Shown: in pieces, positions 1-6,929 of the stretch
Position numbering within the stretch: position 1 is the first letter of the stretch
How the letters are laid out: the number at the start of each line of letters is the position of its first letter
Assembly: GCA_036794395.1 (NCBI GenBank)
Contig: DAIRGS010000248.1
Location: 1 to 10,336 of the forward strand
Reading direction: 5' to 3'
DNA length: 10,336 bases
Source of the DNA: DASXMX01 sp036794395
Lineage (GTDB): Bacteria; Planctomycetota; Phycisphaerae; Tepidisphaerales; Tepidisphaeraceae
Program-made: the position numbers and the translations under genes
Notes under the pieces: generated by a model
Told to the model about the DNA's origin: nothing
What the model saw: the letters and a program-made list of their open reading frames with translations, nothing else
Database searches by the model: none

Positions 1-36
1 GAGGCTCAGGCTCGAAGAGAGCCTCAGGGTCGAAGA
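1..36. repeat. Two imperfect 18-bp tandem repeat units at the window edge
   Basis: Bases 1-18 and 19-36 match at 16 of 18 positions, differing at unit positions 4 and 11. The unit begins GAGGCTCAGG or GAGCCTCAGG and ends TCGAAGA. The array may continue to the left of the window. Because the unit is a multiple of 3, it would keep a reading frame on either strand. Nothing shows whether it is coding. Confidence 0.7.
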
Positions 37-198
37 CAGCCCATGATCGAGGGAGATGACCTCCAGCGACGGGTCCGATTTGGGAAAACCAAGTTTCGAC
101 AGTTGGACAACCTTCTGATTTGTCGGGGAAAAATGCCCGATTTCGGCGAGTTGGTTTTCCCACATCTCACCCGGCACCGGACCCGCGGCTCCCCCGTT

Positions 199-217
199 CA
201 CGGCCTGGAAGGCCGTG
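199..217. repeat. REP-like perfect hairpin (8-bp stem, 3-nt loop)
   Basis: CACGGCCT (199-206) and AGGCCGTG (210-217) are perfect inverted complements around the loop GGA. The stem is very GC-rich and sits in non-coding DNA. Read on the other strand with its flank it begins GGCACGGCCTTCCAGGCCGTG. From memory, this resembles short palindromic intergenic repeats found in many copies in some Planctomycetota and Verrucomicrobiota genomes, but copy number cannot be seen from one window. No T-run follows on either side, so it is not a classical intrinsic terminator. Confidence 0.6.
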
Positions 218-384
218 CCACTTAAAAGCCATGGCGCGGAATCGCGGACGGTCATTTAGTGGCCGAGGCTCGTCGCTGCCGACATCACGCGCGACCAAGC
301 ACTCCCAGTTAAGCGCAAACGACCTCCTCCACGTGGATCATTTAGAACTGTAAGGCACCTCGACCGTCCCTCTACGTTGTTTCA

Positions 385-1383
385 TTAACTCTTGATCGAA
401 CTGACTGGTTGTTTTTCTTTACTGTACTGCCACAACGCCCGATCCAAGTTCCTCATCGTAAGCCCTTCGTTCTGATCGGCCAACTGCCGGCAAAATAGCG
501 TATATGCCTTCCAAAACTCGAAAGAGTATGGCGTATGCACGTTTACTTGAAGCGACCACAAGGCGCGGAAATCAAGAATTGGATATCGATCGGGGGAGCA
601 AAAATGCAGGATTACGGATGCAGTCGGCCAATCGACTCCGTCGAGAAGCGTCAGTACCTCAATTCGAAGACGCTCATTTGGGGTTGAAAACGCTGTCGCG
701 GTCACTGCGCGCACGAAGTCTTCATCGTTGCGATCACATCGACCTGAGGTGCGTGGTGATTTCCAACGACAGATTTCGAAGAGATCATGCTTCGTCAGGT
801 ATCCAAGTTTCTTTGCGGAGGCCGCGATGGAACCTTCTAAGTGCACTTCCCTGGGGTCATCAGCATTGTACCTCGACGCCCAATGATCGACATTGATGAT
901 CTGAAACCGCATTCGAAACATGTTATCCATTGTTTTACTCGTTCCCTGAAAGTGATTGATCTGCCGAGTCGGCCCTGCCCACTCACCACCAAGTTTCCCC
1001 AGGTATTTCAAATTGAACTCATTGAGAATCTGCCGAGACCGCGCGATTTCGACCGCCTCATCGCGGGACGGAATTCGAAGAGGGCCAGGAATGAAGTTCT
1101 CAGAATTTCTCGCCCACCAGTCCTGATAAGACAAGGCCACGACAACAGCATCGCTCGTAATCGTCATGCCATCGCAGCCGGTCAGTTCATTTCGACCATC
1201 TTCCGGGTCGGCAGGTATTGTCTCACTCATCTCCGTAAGCCATGAATGGCTTGAGGCGTCAATAGCCAGAAGCACGGCATAGGCCATCTCAAGTATGGTG
1301 TATTTGTCACCAACGAAAACGTCGACACCATCAATTTTCAAACGCAGGCAATCTTGGCCCATGTAGGCCGATTCGACGTGCAT
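385..1383 (-). CDS. Hypothetical protein with HhH-GPD-like C-terminal region
   Basis: I do not recognise a named family for this 332-residue protein. It has no signal peptide or membrane segment and looks cytosolic. The clearest feature is C-terminal: a helix-hairpin-helix-like stretch at residues 247-261 (LDGVDWPTASVILHF), then PILDFRAL at 268-275, where Asp271 lies where HhH-GPD DNA glycosylases carry their catalytic Asp after the HhH. A basic, aromatic patch, FEICRWKSPR, lies at 202-211. The first ~190 residues match nothing I know and may be a separate domain. The ATG at 1383-1381 is the first start. It lacks a Shine-Dalgarno sequence, and Met8 is an alternative. The gene stands alone, opposite to the operon. 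Its base composition is lower (bases 541-600 are 50% G+C, against 65% in bases 2641-2700 of the operon), which fits horizontal acquisition. That the frame is a gene is fairly sure. A DNA-binding or repair role is inference only. Confidence 0.75.
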   Translation of the reverse strand: MHVESAYMGQDCLRLKIDGVDVFVGDKYTILEMAYAVLLAIDASSHSWLTEMSETIPADPEDGRNELTGCDGMTITSDAVVVALSYQDWWARNSENFIPGPLRIPSRDEAVEIARSRQILNEFNLKYLGKLGGEWAGPTRQINHFQGTSKTMDNMFRMRFQIINVDHWASRYNADDPREVHLEGSIAASAKKLGYLTKHDLFEICRWKSPRTSGRCDRNDEDFVRAVTATAFSTPNERLRIEVLTLLDGVDWPTASVILHFCSPDRYPILDFRALWSLQVNVHTPYSFEFWKAYTLFCRQLADQNEGLTMRNLDRALWQYSKEKQPVSSIKS

Positions 1384-1527
1384 AAAAATATTCTACACTT
1401 TGGGTTCTAGACTTTCTTGCTGCTAAGAGCGCTAACGAAATGACGAATCCCTCGGGTCAGAATTCCAAATTGAGGATTGAGAATCCATGGCGAATCGGTA
1501 GCGACAATCCTGTATCCTCTGGCGGCT
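1384..1527. promoter_or_regulatory. Divergent intergenic region, probable promoters of both flanking units
   Basis: This 144-bp gap separates the leftward gene from the rightward operon, so promoters for both should lie here. On the minus strand TAGAAT (1395-1390) matches the sigma-70 -10 consensus at 5 of 6 bases, but only 6 nt separate it from the ATG, which would give a leaderless or nearly leaderless mRNA. No good -35 sits at the right distance. On the plus side a perfect 5-bp inverted repeat, GGATT-GAG-AATCC, at 1474-1486 lies about 40 bp before the operon start and could be an operator half-site pair, though such short repeats occur by chance. No convincing plus-strand -10/-35 pair was found. 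Confidence 0.35.
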
Positions 1528-2307
1528 ATGCGGTTGGATGGAAAATCCATTTTGATTGTGGGAGGGACCACGGGCATGGGCTTGTCGGCGGCGCGTGCGT
1601 GCGCCGCGGAGGGCGCGCAAATTACGATCGTTGGCCGTGACGAAGCGACAACCGCCTCGGCGGTGCGCGAATTGGGGAGTAAGGTGGCTTTTCTCACCGG
1701 CGACGCTGTTGAACCTTCGATCGCGGTTGCGGCTGTCAGGCTTGCGGTCGAGCGATTTGGCCGACTCGACGGCTTATACCATGTCGCAGGTGGAAGCGGA
1801 CGATCTCGGGGTGACGGGCCGCTTCATGAAGTGAGCGACGAGGGATGGGATTACACGCTCGAGCTGAATCTTAAATCCGTATTTTATTCAAATAGAGCGG
1901 CGGTTCGGCAATTTCTGGCGCAGGGATCGGGCGGCGTTGTTTTGAACCTGGGATCGGTGGTGGCGGGGTCGCCCTCACCGCGGTACTTTGCGACGCATTC
2001 TTATGCCGCGGCAAAAGCCGCGATTGAAGGGATGAGCCGCGCGTGTGCGGCGTACTATGCGAAGCGGCAGATTCGGGTCAACGTGATCGCGCCTGGTTCG
2101 ATCGAAACGCCCATGTCGCGCCGGGCGGCGGGCGATCCGCAGATCAGGGAGTTTCTGGCGCGAAAGCAGCCGCTCGACGGAGGAAGGATGGGACAGCCGG
2201 AGGATTTAAACGAAGCGGTCGTGTACTTGTTGTCGGACGGGGCGAAGTTTGTAACCGGTCAGGTGTTGTCGATTGACGGGGGCTGGTCGGTTAGCGAGGG
2301 CGGCTGA
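1528..2307 (+). CDS. SDR family NAD(P)-dependent oxidoreductase
   Basis: A 259-residue classical short-chain dehydrogenase/reductase, the usual length, cytosolic. The cofactor loop is GGTTGMG at residues 12-18, with Gly12, Gly16 and Gly18 of the GxxxGxG pattern. Arg37 after strand 2 hints at NADP(H), and Asp60 fits the adenine-binding Asp. The NNAG motif appears as HVAG (85-88). The catalytic tetrad is complete: Asn114, Ser143, Tyr159 and Lys163 (YAAAK). PGSIETP (189-195) and the C-terminal SIDGGW are typical of the 3-oxoacyl-ACP-reductase/gluconate-dehydrogenase-like branch. The ATG at 1528 is chosen because the Rossmann strand starts directly after it; an upstream TTG at 1477 would add 17 unrelated residues. 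It is the first gene of the operon. It probably oxidises a hydroxyl of a sugar, polyol or sugar acid, but the substrate cannot be read from sequence. Confidence 0.9.
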   Translation: MRLDGKSILIVGGTTGMGLSAARACAAEGAQITIVGRDEATTASAVRELGSKVAFLTGDAVEPSIAVAAVRLAVERFGRLDGLYHVAGGSGRSRGDGPLHEVSDEGWDYTLELNLKSVFYSNRAAVRQFLAQGSGGVVLNLGSVVAGSPSPRYFATHSYAAAKAAIEGMSRACAAYYAKRQIRVNVIAPGSIETPMSRRAAGDPQIREFLARKQPLDGGRMGQPEDLNEAVVYLLSDGAKFVTGQVLSIDGGWSVSEGG

Positions 2308-2313
2308 GGCGTG

Positions 2314-3198
2314 ATGGATTATGCACTCGGTATCGATGTCGGCGCGACGAACGTAAAAGCGGTTGCCGTGACCACTGAAGGCGAGGTTTTTCAGCAGGAC
2401 CGTTTTTCCACGCGCGACCATGAGGCGGGAGCCTGGATGGAGGCGATACGGGAATACGTGCGCCTGGTGGAGACGAAACACGGGTCCGCGCGGCGGCTGG
2501 GTGTTGCGTGTCCGGGGCTGGCGGCGCGAGATGGGAGAACGATCGCATGGATGAGAGGGCGGATGTCGGCGGTCGAAGGGTTGGACTGGACCGAGCTTCT
2601 TGGGCGCCGTGAATTGACGCCGGTACTGAACGATGCGCACGCGGCTTTGCTTGGGGAGTTATGGCTTGGGGTAGGGGGTGGGGCGAGCAACGCGGCAATG
2701 TTGACGCTGGGCACGGGAGTTGGCGGGGCGGTCATGTGTGACGGACGATTGTTGAAGGGGGCGCTCGGGCGGGCGGGTCACCTGGGTCACATCACGCTGA
2801 ATTTCGACGGGCGATCAGATATTGTCGGCATGCCGGGCAGTCTGGAAGATGCGATTGGCGAGTGCACGATCGCTGCTCGGTCGGATGGACGGTTTGAATC
2901 GACCATGGAATTGCTCCAGGCAGTGAGGGCCGGGGACGAGCATGCGTTGCGGGTTTGGCTGGCATCGATCAAGGCACTTGCGGCGGGTATTGGTTCAATT
3001 ATCAATTGCGTTGATCCGGAGGTTGTGATCCTTGGAGGTGGCGTTGCGCGGGCGGGAAGGCTGCTGCTGGAGCCTCTTGAGCGGTATATGAATCAATTTG
3101 AGTGGCGGCCGTTTGGCGAGCCGGTCAGAATTGTGCTTGCAAGTGTGGGGGAGTATGCCGGGGCGCTGGGCGCAGCGCGGAATGCGATGCAGATATGA
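2314..3198 (+). CDS. ROK family protein, zinc-motif-less sugar kinase-like
   Basis: A 294-residue ROK (repressor, ORF, kinase) protein without the N-terminal HTH of ROK regulators, so probably a cytosolic sugar kinase. The phosphate loop is GIDVGATNVK (6-15). The catalytic-base Asp is Asp107 in LND, and LGTGVGG (132-138) and VILGGGV (238-244) are the other nucleotide-site motifs. Two departures are clear. The ExGH sugar-binding motif reads H156-L-G-H159, and the zinc motif CxCGxxGCxE reads DIVGMPGSLE (169-178), with all three Cys replaced while the Gly and Glu frame is kept. Zinc is therefore probably absent and the sugar pocket altered. The ATG at 2314 is preferred over the adjacent GTG at 2311 because GAGG then lies 4 nt upstream. 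It sits between the SDR and SIS genes. Kinase activity is likely from Asp107 and the ATP motifs but unproven. Confidence 0.85.
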   Translation: MDYALGIDVGATNVKAVAVTTEGEVFQQDRFSTRDHEAGAWMEAIREYVRLVETKHGSARRLGVACPGLAARDGRTIAWMRGRMSAVEGLDWTELLGRRELTPVLNDAHAALLGELWLGVGGGASNAAMLTLGTGVGGAVMCDGRLLKGALGRAGHLGHITLNFDGRSDIVGMPGSLEDAIGECTIAARSDGRFESTMELLQAVRAGDEHALRVWLASIKALAAGIGSIINCVDPEVVILGGGVARAGRLLLEPLERYMNQFEWRPFGEPVRIVLASVGEYAGALGAARNAMQI

Positions 3199-3977
3199 CG
3201 CCAGCAGAGGATTATCTCAACCAATGTCGCGGATTGATCGACAATGTCGCTAGGCAAACTGCGGACGTGCGCAAAGCTGCGGATTGGTTTGCAGAGACAA
3301 TTCTTGCCGGGCGGATGGTTCACGTGTTCGCGTCGGGGCATAGCCGGATCATGGTGGAGGAAATGTGGCCGCGATATGGATCTTTTCCCGGATTCAATCC
3401 GATTGTGGAATTGTCTCTGACGTTTCATAATCTGGTGGTCGGGGCCAATGGCCAGCGGCAGGCGATGTTTCTGGAAAACGTGAGCGGGCTGGCGGAGCGG
3501 ATTCTGCGGAACTTTAAGATTTCGGGGGAAGATTCAGCGCTCATTATCAGTTCGAGCGGATGTAACGTCGTGTCGATCGAAATGGCGGAGCAGTTCAAGT
3601 CTCGGGGCGTGCGGGTTACTTCGATTATCAGTAAGCGGCATTCGGAGGCTTCCAAATCGAACGAGGCCCGTGGCAAAAAGCTCCAGGACTTTTCGGATCT
3701 GGTGCTGGATACCGGCGCGCCGCCGGGAGATGCGATGGTGAAGATCGAAGGATTGGAAACGCCCGTTTCGCCGGGATCGACGATCGGGGGATGTTTGTTA
3801 ATCAACGCGATTAAGGCGGAAGTGGCGCTGCGGCTTACGCGGGCCGGGCATCCACCCAAGGTGCTTAGCGGAGCGGCGGTTGTGGGAGCGGAGCGAGCCC
3901 GAGAATTATTCGAGGCGGCTTACGACGAGCATGCCCGACGGTTGGCCAAGCTTTACGAGACTATCGGATTGCCATGA
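3195..3977 (+). CDS. SIS domain sugar-phosphate-binding protein (COG4821/UPF0309-like)
   Basis: A 260-residue cytosolic protein resembling the UPF0309/COG4821 group of SIS-domain proteins, which bind phosphosugars but mostly lack a defined reaction. An N-terminal helical stretch (1-40) precedes the SIS core: VHVFASGHSR (42-51) as the first phosphosugar loop, then ALIISSSG (115-122) with the Ser-rich second loop. The conserved C-terminal block runs from KVLSGAAVV (222-230) to AYDEHARRL (242-250). The ATG at 3195 overlaps the ROK stop as ATGA; reading further upstream would only add sequence inside the ROK gene. Next to a ROK protein it is likely to isomerise or cleave a phosphosugar, or to sense one. 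It lacks the length and look of MurQ-type etherases, and no HTH is present, so it is not an RpiR-type regulator. Confidence 0.85.
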   Translation: MTPAEDYLNQCRGLIDNVARQTADVRKAADWFAETILAGRMVHVFASGHSRIMVEEMWPRYGSFPGFNPIVELSLTFHNLVVGANGQRQAMFLENVSGLAERILRNFKISGEDSALIISSSGCNVVSIEMAEQFKSRGVRVTSIISKRHSEASKSNEARGKKLQDFSDLVLDTGAPPGDAMVKIEGLETPVSPGSTIGGCLLINAIKAEVALRLTRAGHPPKVLSGAAVVGAERARELFEAAYDEHARRLAKLYETIGLP

Positions 3978-5014
3978 AGGATCGACCCCTGCGAACGACT
4001 GTGATCGGCAGCTATCCGTTTCCGGCGTGGCTGGAATTCGCTTCGACCCATCTCGATCAGTTTGGCCCCGCCGACATCGCGGAGATGCAGGACGACGCGG
4101 TGATCGCGGCAATTCACGACCAGATGACAGCGGGCCTGGACGTGATCACCGATGGAGAGCAGACCCGGCTGGACTTCAATTTGTCGTTCTACGGATTTCT
4201 GGAGGGGATTTCGCTGGAAAGCGCTCCGCCGAGACGATTTGGGCCGCCGGCCCACGACCAGCGGGGCCGGCATGCGATCACTGGAGAAATTCGCGCGCCG
4301 CGCGGGTTGGGCGGCGTTGCGGAGTTTGAACGGCTGAAGCGGCTCGCACCATCGGGGTCAACGCTGAAGGCCTCGGTCCCAGGGCCTTATACATTGAGCG
4401 GTCGGTTGATTCCCGGTGCGCAATATCGAGATCGATGGGACGTGACCGAAGCGCTTCTGCCCATCGTCCGGAAAGAATTGGAAGATCTAGTGGCGGCGGG
4501 GTGCCGCGAATTGACGGTCGATGAGCCGTCGATGAGCTGCTATGCCTACAAGGAAGATCCCGGGCGATTTGTTGAGATATTTAATCGCACGGTTGAGGCG
4601 GTGGCGGGCAAATGCCGTCTGAGCACGCACCTTTGCTTTGGTAATTTCAAGGGCCATGCGGTGGGCTATCGTCGGTATGCGCCGATGTTCCCGGCGTTCT
4701 TGGACATGAATGTCGATGAGATTCATGTGGAGATGGCCAGCCGGGAGTTTGCGGAGATTGAGATCATTGGCGAGATCGCCAGGCGCCGTGACGTTGCGGT
4801 GGGGATTATCGACGTGAAGAGTTATTACATTGAAACGCCCGAGGACGTGGCGAACCGGGTGCGACTGTGCTTGAAGCACGCGCCCGCCGAGCGGCTCAGC
4901 TTCGCGCCGGACTGTGGCCTGAGCCAGACCGCGCGATGGGCCGCGAAGCGCAAACTTGTAAATATGGTGGAAGGGGTGCGGGTGGTACGTAAACAAAATG
5001 GGTTGCCATTGTGA
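3974..5014 (+). CDS. MetE-like (cobalamin-independent methionine synthase C-terminal type) protein
   Basis: At 346 residues this is about half the length of classical MetE and corresponds only to the catalytic C-terminal barrel, as in archaeal MetE and the bacterial core-MetE proteins. TTVIGSYP (8-15) is the characteristic barrel start. VDEP (182-185) matches the IDEP substrate motif. The zinc ligands appear complete: His219 and Cys221 (HLC), Glu253 (HVEMASRE, aligning with IETSRS of E. coli MetE) and Cys314 (PDCG). The Glu-to-final-Cys spacing is 61 residues, the same as in E. coli MetE. A zinc-activated thiolate acceptor for a methyl group is therefore plausible. Without the N-terminal domain it is unlikely to use folate as full-length MetE does. 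It starts in an ATGA overlap with the SIS gene. Its presence in a sugar operon is unusual and it may not make methionine. Confidence 0.82.
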   Translation: MKDRPLRTTVIGSYPFPAWLEFASTHLDQFGPADIAEMQDDAVIAAIHDQMTAGLDVITDGEQTRLDFNLSFYGFLEGISLESAPPRRFGPPAHDQRGRHAITGEIRAPRGLGGVAEFERLKRLAPSGSTLKASVPGPYTLSGRLIPGAQYRDRWDVTEALLPIVRKELEDLVAAGCRELTVDEPSMSCYAYKEDPGRFVEIFNRTVEAVAGKCRLSTHLCFGNFKGHAVGYRRYAPMFPAFLDMNVDEIHVEMASREFAEIEIIGEIARRRDVAVGIIDVKSYYIETPEDVANRVRLCLKHAPAERLSFAPDCGLSQTARWAAKRKLVNMVEGVRVVRKQNGLPL

Positions 5015-5853
5015 TTGAACCGTTGCTGAAGGATGAAGCCTTCCTGGCGGATGTCGACCGCACAGTTCGCGATCGCGCGGCGCAATTGCGATTGTGGTGG
5101 CTGGGGCAGAGCGGCTTTTTGCTTCAACGGAATGGTCGCCATTTGCTTTTTGATCCGTATCTGTCGGATTCATTGACCCGCAAATATGAGCAGACGCAAA
5201 AACCCCATGTGCGCATGACGCAAATTGTGGTGGCGCCCGAACGGCTGAGTTTTGTGGACGTGGTCACTTCGAGCCACAATCACACCGACCACCTCGACGC
5301 CGAGACGTTGATCCCACTGCTTGCGGCAGCGCGGCATGATGTTTCGATCCTGGTCCCGGCGGCAAACCGCCTGTTCGCGGCGAAGCGACTGGGGCTCGCT
5401 CCGGATCAATTGCTGACGCTGGACGCGGGTCAGAGCATTGAGACCAAGAGCTTTGATATTACGGCCGTGGCGGCGGCGCACGACAAGCTCGAGACGGACG
5501 AGAAGGGGCGGTTCCTTTATCTGGGATATGTGGTGCGGGCCGGGCCATGGACGGTGTATCACAGCGGGGACACGGTGGTTTATCCGGGGATGGCTGAGGT
5601 GTTGCGGCCGCACGGCATTGATGTTGCGATTCTCCCGATCAACGGGAAGGTTGGGAACATGAATGGACTCGATGCAGCGCGTTTGGCGAAGGACATGGGG
5701 GCGAAGCTGGTGATCCCATGTCATTACGAGATGTTCGAGTTTAACACCGCGTCGCCGGAGGACTTCATCGTCGAGTGCGAGCAAATTGGGCAGCCCTTCC
5801 GGGTGTTGCGCGGGGGCGAGGGACTTACACTTGGCCTTCAGGGGGACGAATGA
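5011..5853 (+). CDS. UlaG-like MBL-fold metal-dependent hydrolase
   Basis: A 280-residue metallo-beta-lactamase-fold protein of the UlaG (L-ascorbate-6-phosphate lactonase) and YtnP/UPF0173-like type, cytosolic. The metal motif HxHxDH is intact: His89, His91, Asp93 and His94 in SSHNHTDHLD. Further metal-site candidates are His157 (AAAHD), Asp187 (HSGDT) and His238 (PCHYEMF). The N-terminal strand LRLWWLGQSGFLL (26-38) and LLFDPYL (45-51) are typical of this group. Translation starts at a GTG overlapping the MetE-like stop (GTGA), which suggests coupled and perhaps lower expression. Beside several sugar oxidoreductases the natural inference is hydrolysis of a lactone that one of them produces. 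Phosphodiesterase activity is also known in the fold and cannot be excluded. It is not a secreted antibiotic-resistance beta-lactamase, since it has no signal peptide. Confidence 0.87.
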   Translation: MIEPLLKDEAFLADVDRTVRDRAAQLRLWWLGQSGFLLQRNGRHLLFDPYLSDSLTRKYEQTQKPHVRMTQIVVAPERLSFVDVVTSSHNHTDHLDAETLIPLLAAARHDVSILVPAANRLFAAKRLGLAPDQLLTLDAGQSIETKSFDITAVAAAHDKLETDEKGRFLYLGYVVRAGPWTVYHSGDTVVYPGMAEVLRPHGIDVAILPINGKVGNMNGLDAARLAKDMGAKLVIPCHYEMFEFNTASPEDFIVECEQIGQPFRVLRGGEGLTLGLQGDE

Positions 5854-6926
5854 AGCGGTGGCGGGTTGTTGGAATCAACTTCGATCACATGCACATGGGC
5901 GATTTGCTGCGGATGACGCTGGAGCAACCGCATGCGGAATTGGTGGGGGTGAGCGACGAGGATCCGGAGCGGGTGTGGCCGGTGCTGGATCGATTGAATA
6001 TTTCGCGCAGGTTGTTTGACCCGGATTATCGCTCATGCATTGAACGATCCGGGGCGGAGGTGGCGATACTTTGCCCCTCAACGGCTGCGCATGCGGAGTG
6101 GGTGGAAAAAGTGGCGAGGCTGGGCGTTCACGTCATTGTCGAAAAGCCCTTTGCGGCGACATTGGCCGATGCGGATCGAATGATCGCGGCGATGAACGCG
6201 AGCGGGAGGCAGCTTGCAATTAACTGGCCGCTGCGATGGTATCCATCGCATGTCACCACAAAGCGATTGTGCGATGAGGGCATCATTGGGAGAGTGGTTC
6301 AGGTTCATTACTATGATGGAAATCGCGGCCCCATGCGGCACGCGATGGACAAGATTGAGATCTCGGAAGAGAAGGCCCGGCAGGCGATGTCGGAAAGCTG
6401 GTTTTACAGCCGGGCGAAGGGCGGGGGCTCGATGCTTGATTATCTGGGGTATGGGACAACGCTGGGTACCTGGTTTATGAATGACCAAAAACCGATCGAG
6501 GTGACGGCGGTGATCGATCAACCGCCGGGGCTGCAGGTCGATGAGCATTCGATTACGGTCGCCCGCTACGAGAGCGGCTTGAGTAAATTCGAGACAAGGT
6601 GGGGAACGCTAAGCGATCCGTGGACGCTTCAACCGCAGCCTAAATGCGGCTTTGTGCTGGTTGGCACGAGCGGTACGATCGCGAGCTACGATTTTGAGAA
6701 AACGATCCGAGTGCAAACCGCGGAGCGGCCCCAGGGCGTGGATGTGAAGGTGGACGAATTACGAACGCCCGACAGGAACCCGGTGGAGTATGTAATTCAA
6801 TGCCTTGAGGACGGTCGCGCTGTGGAGGGGCCCTTGTCGCCAGCAATCGCGCGGATCGGTCAGCAGATCGTTGATACTGCTCGGCAAAGCGCGATTGAAC
6901 GGCGGACCGTACCTCTGATCCAATAA
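5850..6926 (+). CDS. Gfo/Idh/MocA family oxidoreductase, GFOR-like active site
   Basis: A 358-residue cytosolic dehydrogenase with an N-terminal Rossmann domain (about 1-120) and a C-terminal alpha/beta substrate domain. The catalytic EKP motif is present (Glu98, Lys99, Pro100). The second active-site motif, GGGSMLDYLGYG (191-202), has Asp197 followed four residues later by Tyr201 instead of the usual His, the arrangement seen in glucose-fructose oxidoreductase. The cofactor loop is unusual: GINFDH (8-13) replaces GxGxxG, with only the first Gly kept. There is no Tat signal, unlike Zymomonas GFOR. The ATG at 5850 overlaps the MBL stop (ATGA) and has a good AGGGGG ribosome site 8 nt ahead; a longer frame from 5775 would run inside the MBL gene. 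It probably oxidises or reduces a sugar or cyclitol with bound NAD(P). The substrate is unknown. Confidence 0.9.
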   Translation: MKRWRVVGINFDHMHMGDLLRMTLEQPHAELVGVSDEDPERVWPVLDRLNISRRLFDPDYRSCIERSGAEVAILCPSTAAHAEWVEKVARLGVHVIVEKPFAATLADADRMIAAMNASGRQLAINWPLRWYPSHVTTKRLCDEGIIGRVVQVHYYDGNRGPMRHAMDKIEISEEKARQAMSESWFYSRAKGGGSMLDYLGYGTTLGTWFMNDQKPIEVTAVIDQPPGLQVDEHSITVARYESGLSKFETRWGTLSDPWTLQPQPKCGFVLVGTSGTIASYDFEKTIRVQTAERPQGVDVKVDELRTPDRNPVEYVIQCLEDGRAVEGPLSPAIARIGQQIVDTARQSAIERRTVPLIQ

Positions 6927-6929
6927 ATC

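Larger units (their letters stand above)
1..384. other. Repeat-containing intergenic region, no convincing gene
   Basis: No open frame here looks like a confident protein. The plus frame open from the left edge to the TAA at 223-225 is short, basic and low in complexity. The minus strand is also open from an ATG at 165-163 off the left edge (55 codons, beginning MWENQLAEIG), so both strands are open through a repeat-like stretch, which argues for repetitive non-coding DNA or the tip of a truncated gene. The region contains an imperfect tandem repeat (1-36), a strong hairpin (199-217) and a 10-bp palindrome, TCCACGTGGA, at 328-337. It lies beyond the 3' end of the minus-strand gene, and I see no clear intrinsic terminator for that gene. 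Confidence 0.55.

Noticed and set aside
120..353. 77-codon plus-strand frame in the left intergenic region
   Set aside because: It runs through the REP-like hairpin, is Arg/Pro-rich and has no family resemblance; treated as repeat DNA.
2206..2640. Minus-strand frames across the SDR/ROK junction
   Set aside because: They cover the well-supported 3' end of the SDR and 5' end of the ROK gene; composition is shadow-like.
3195..3977. SIS protein as an RpiR-type regulator or MurQ etherase
   Set aside because: No N-terminal HTH is present, and the conserved blocks fit the COG4821/UPF0309 type instead.
4487..5173. Long minus-strand open frame opposite the MetE-like and MBL genes
   Set aside because: It lies wholly antisense to two genes with clear family motifs and its translation is Arg/His/Pro-rich, typical of antisense GC-rich coding DNA.
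5170..5784. 204-codon minus-strand open frame opposite the MBL gene
   Set aside because: Antisense to an intact HxHxDH hydrolase and showing no recognisable domain of its own.
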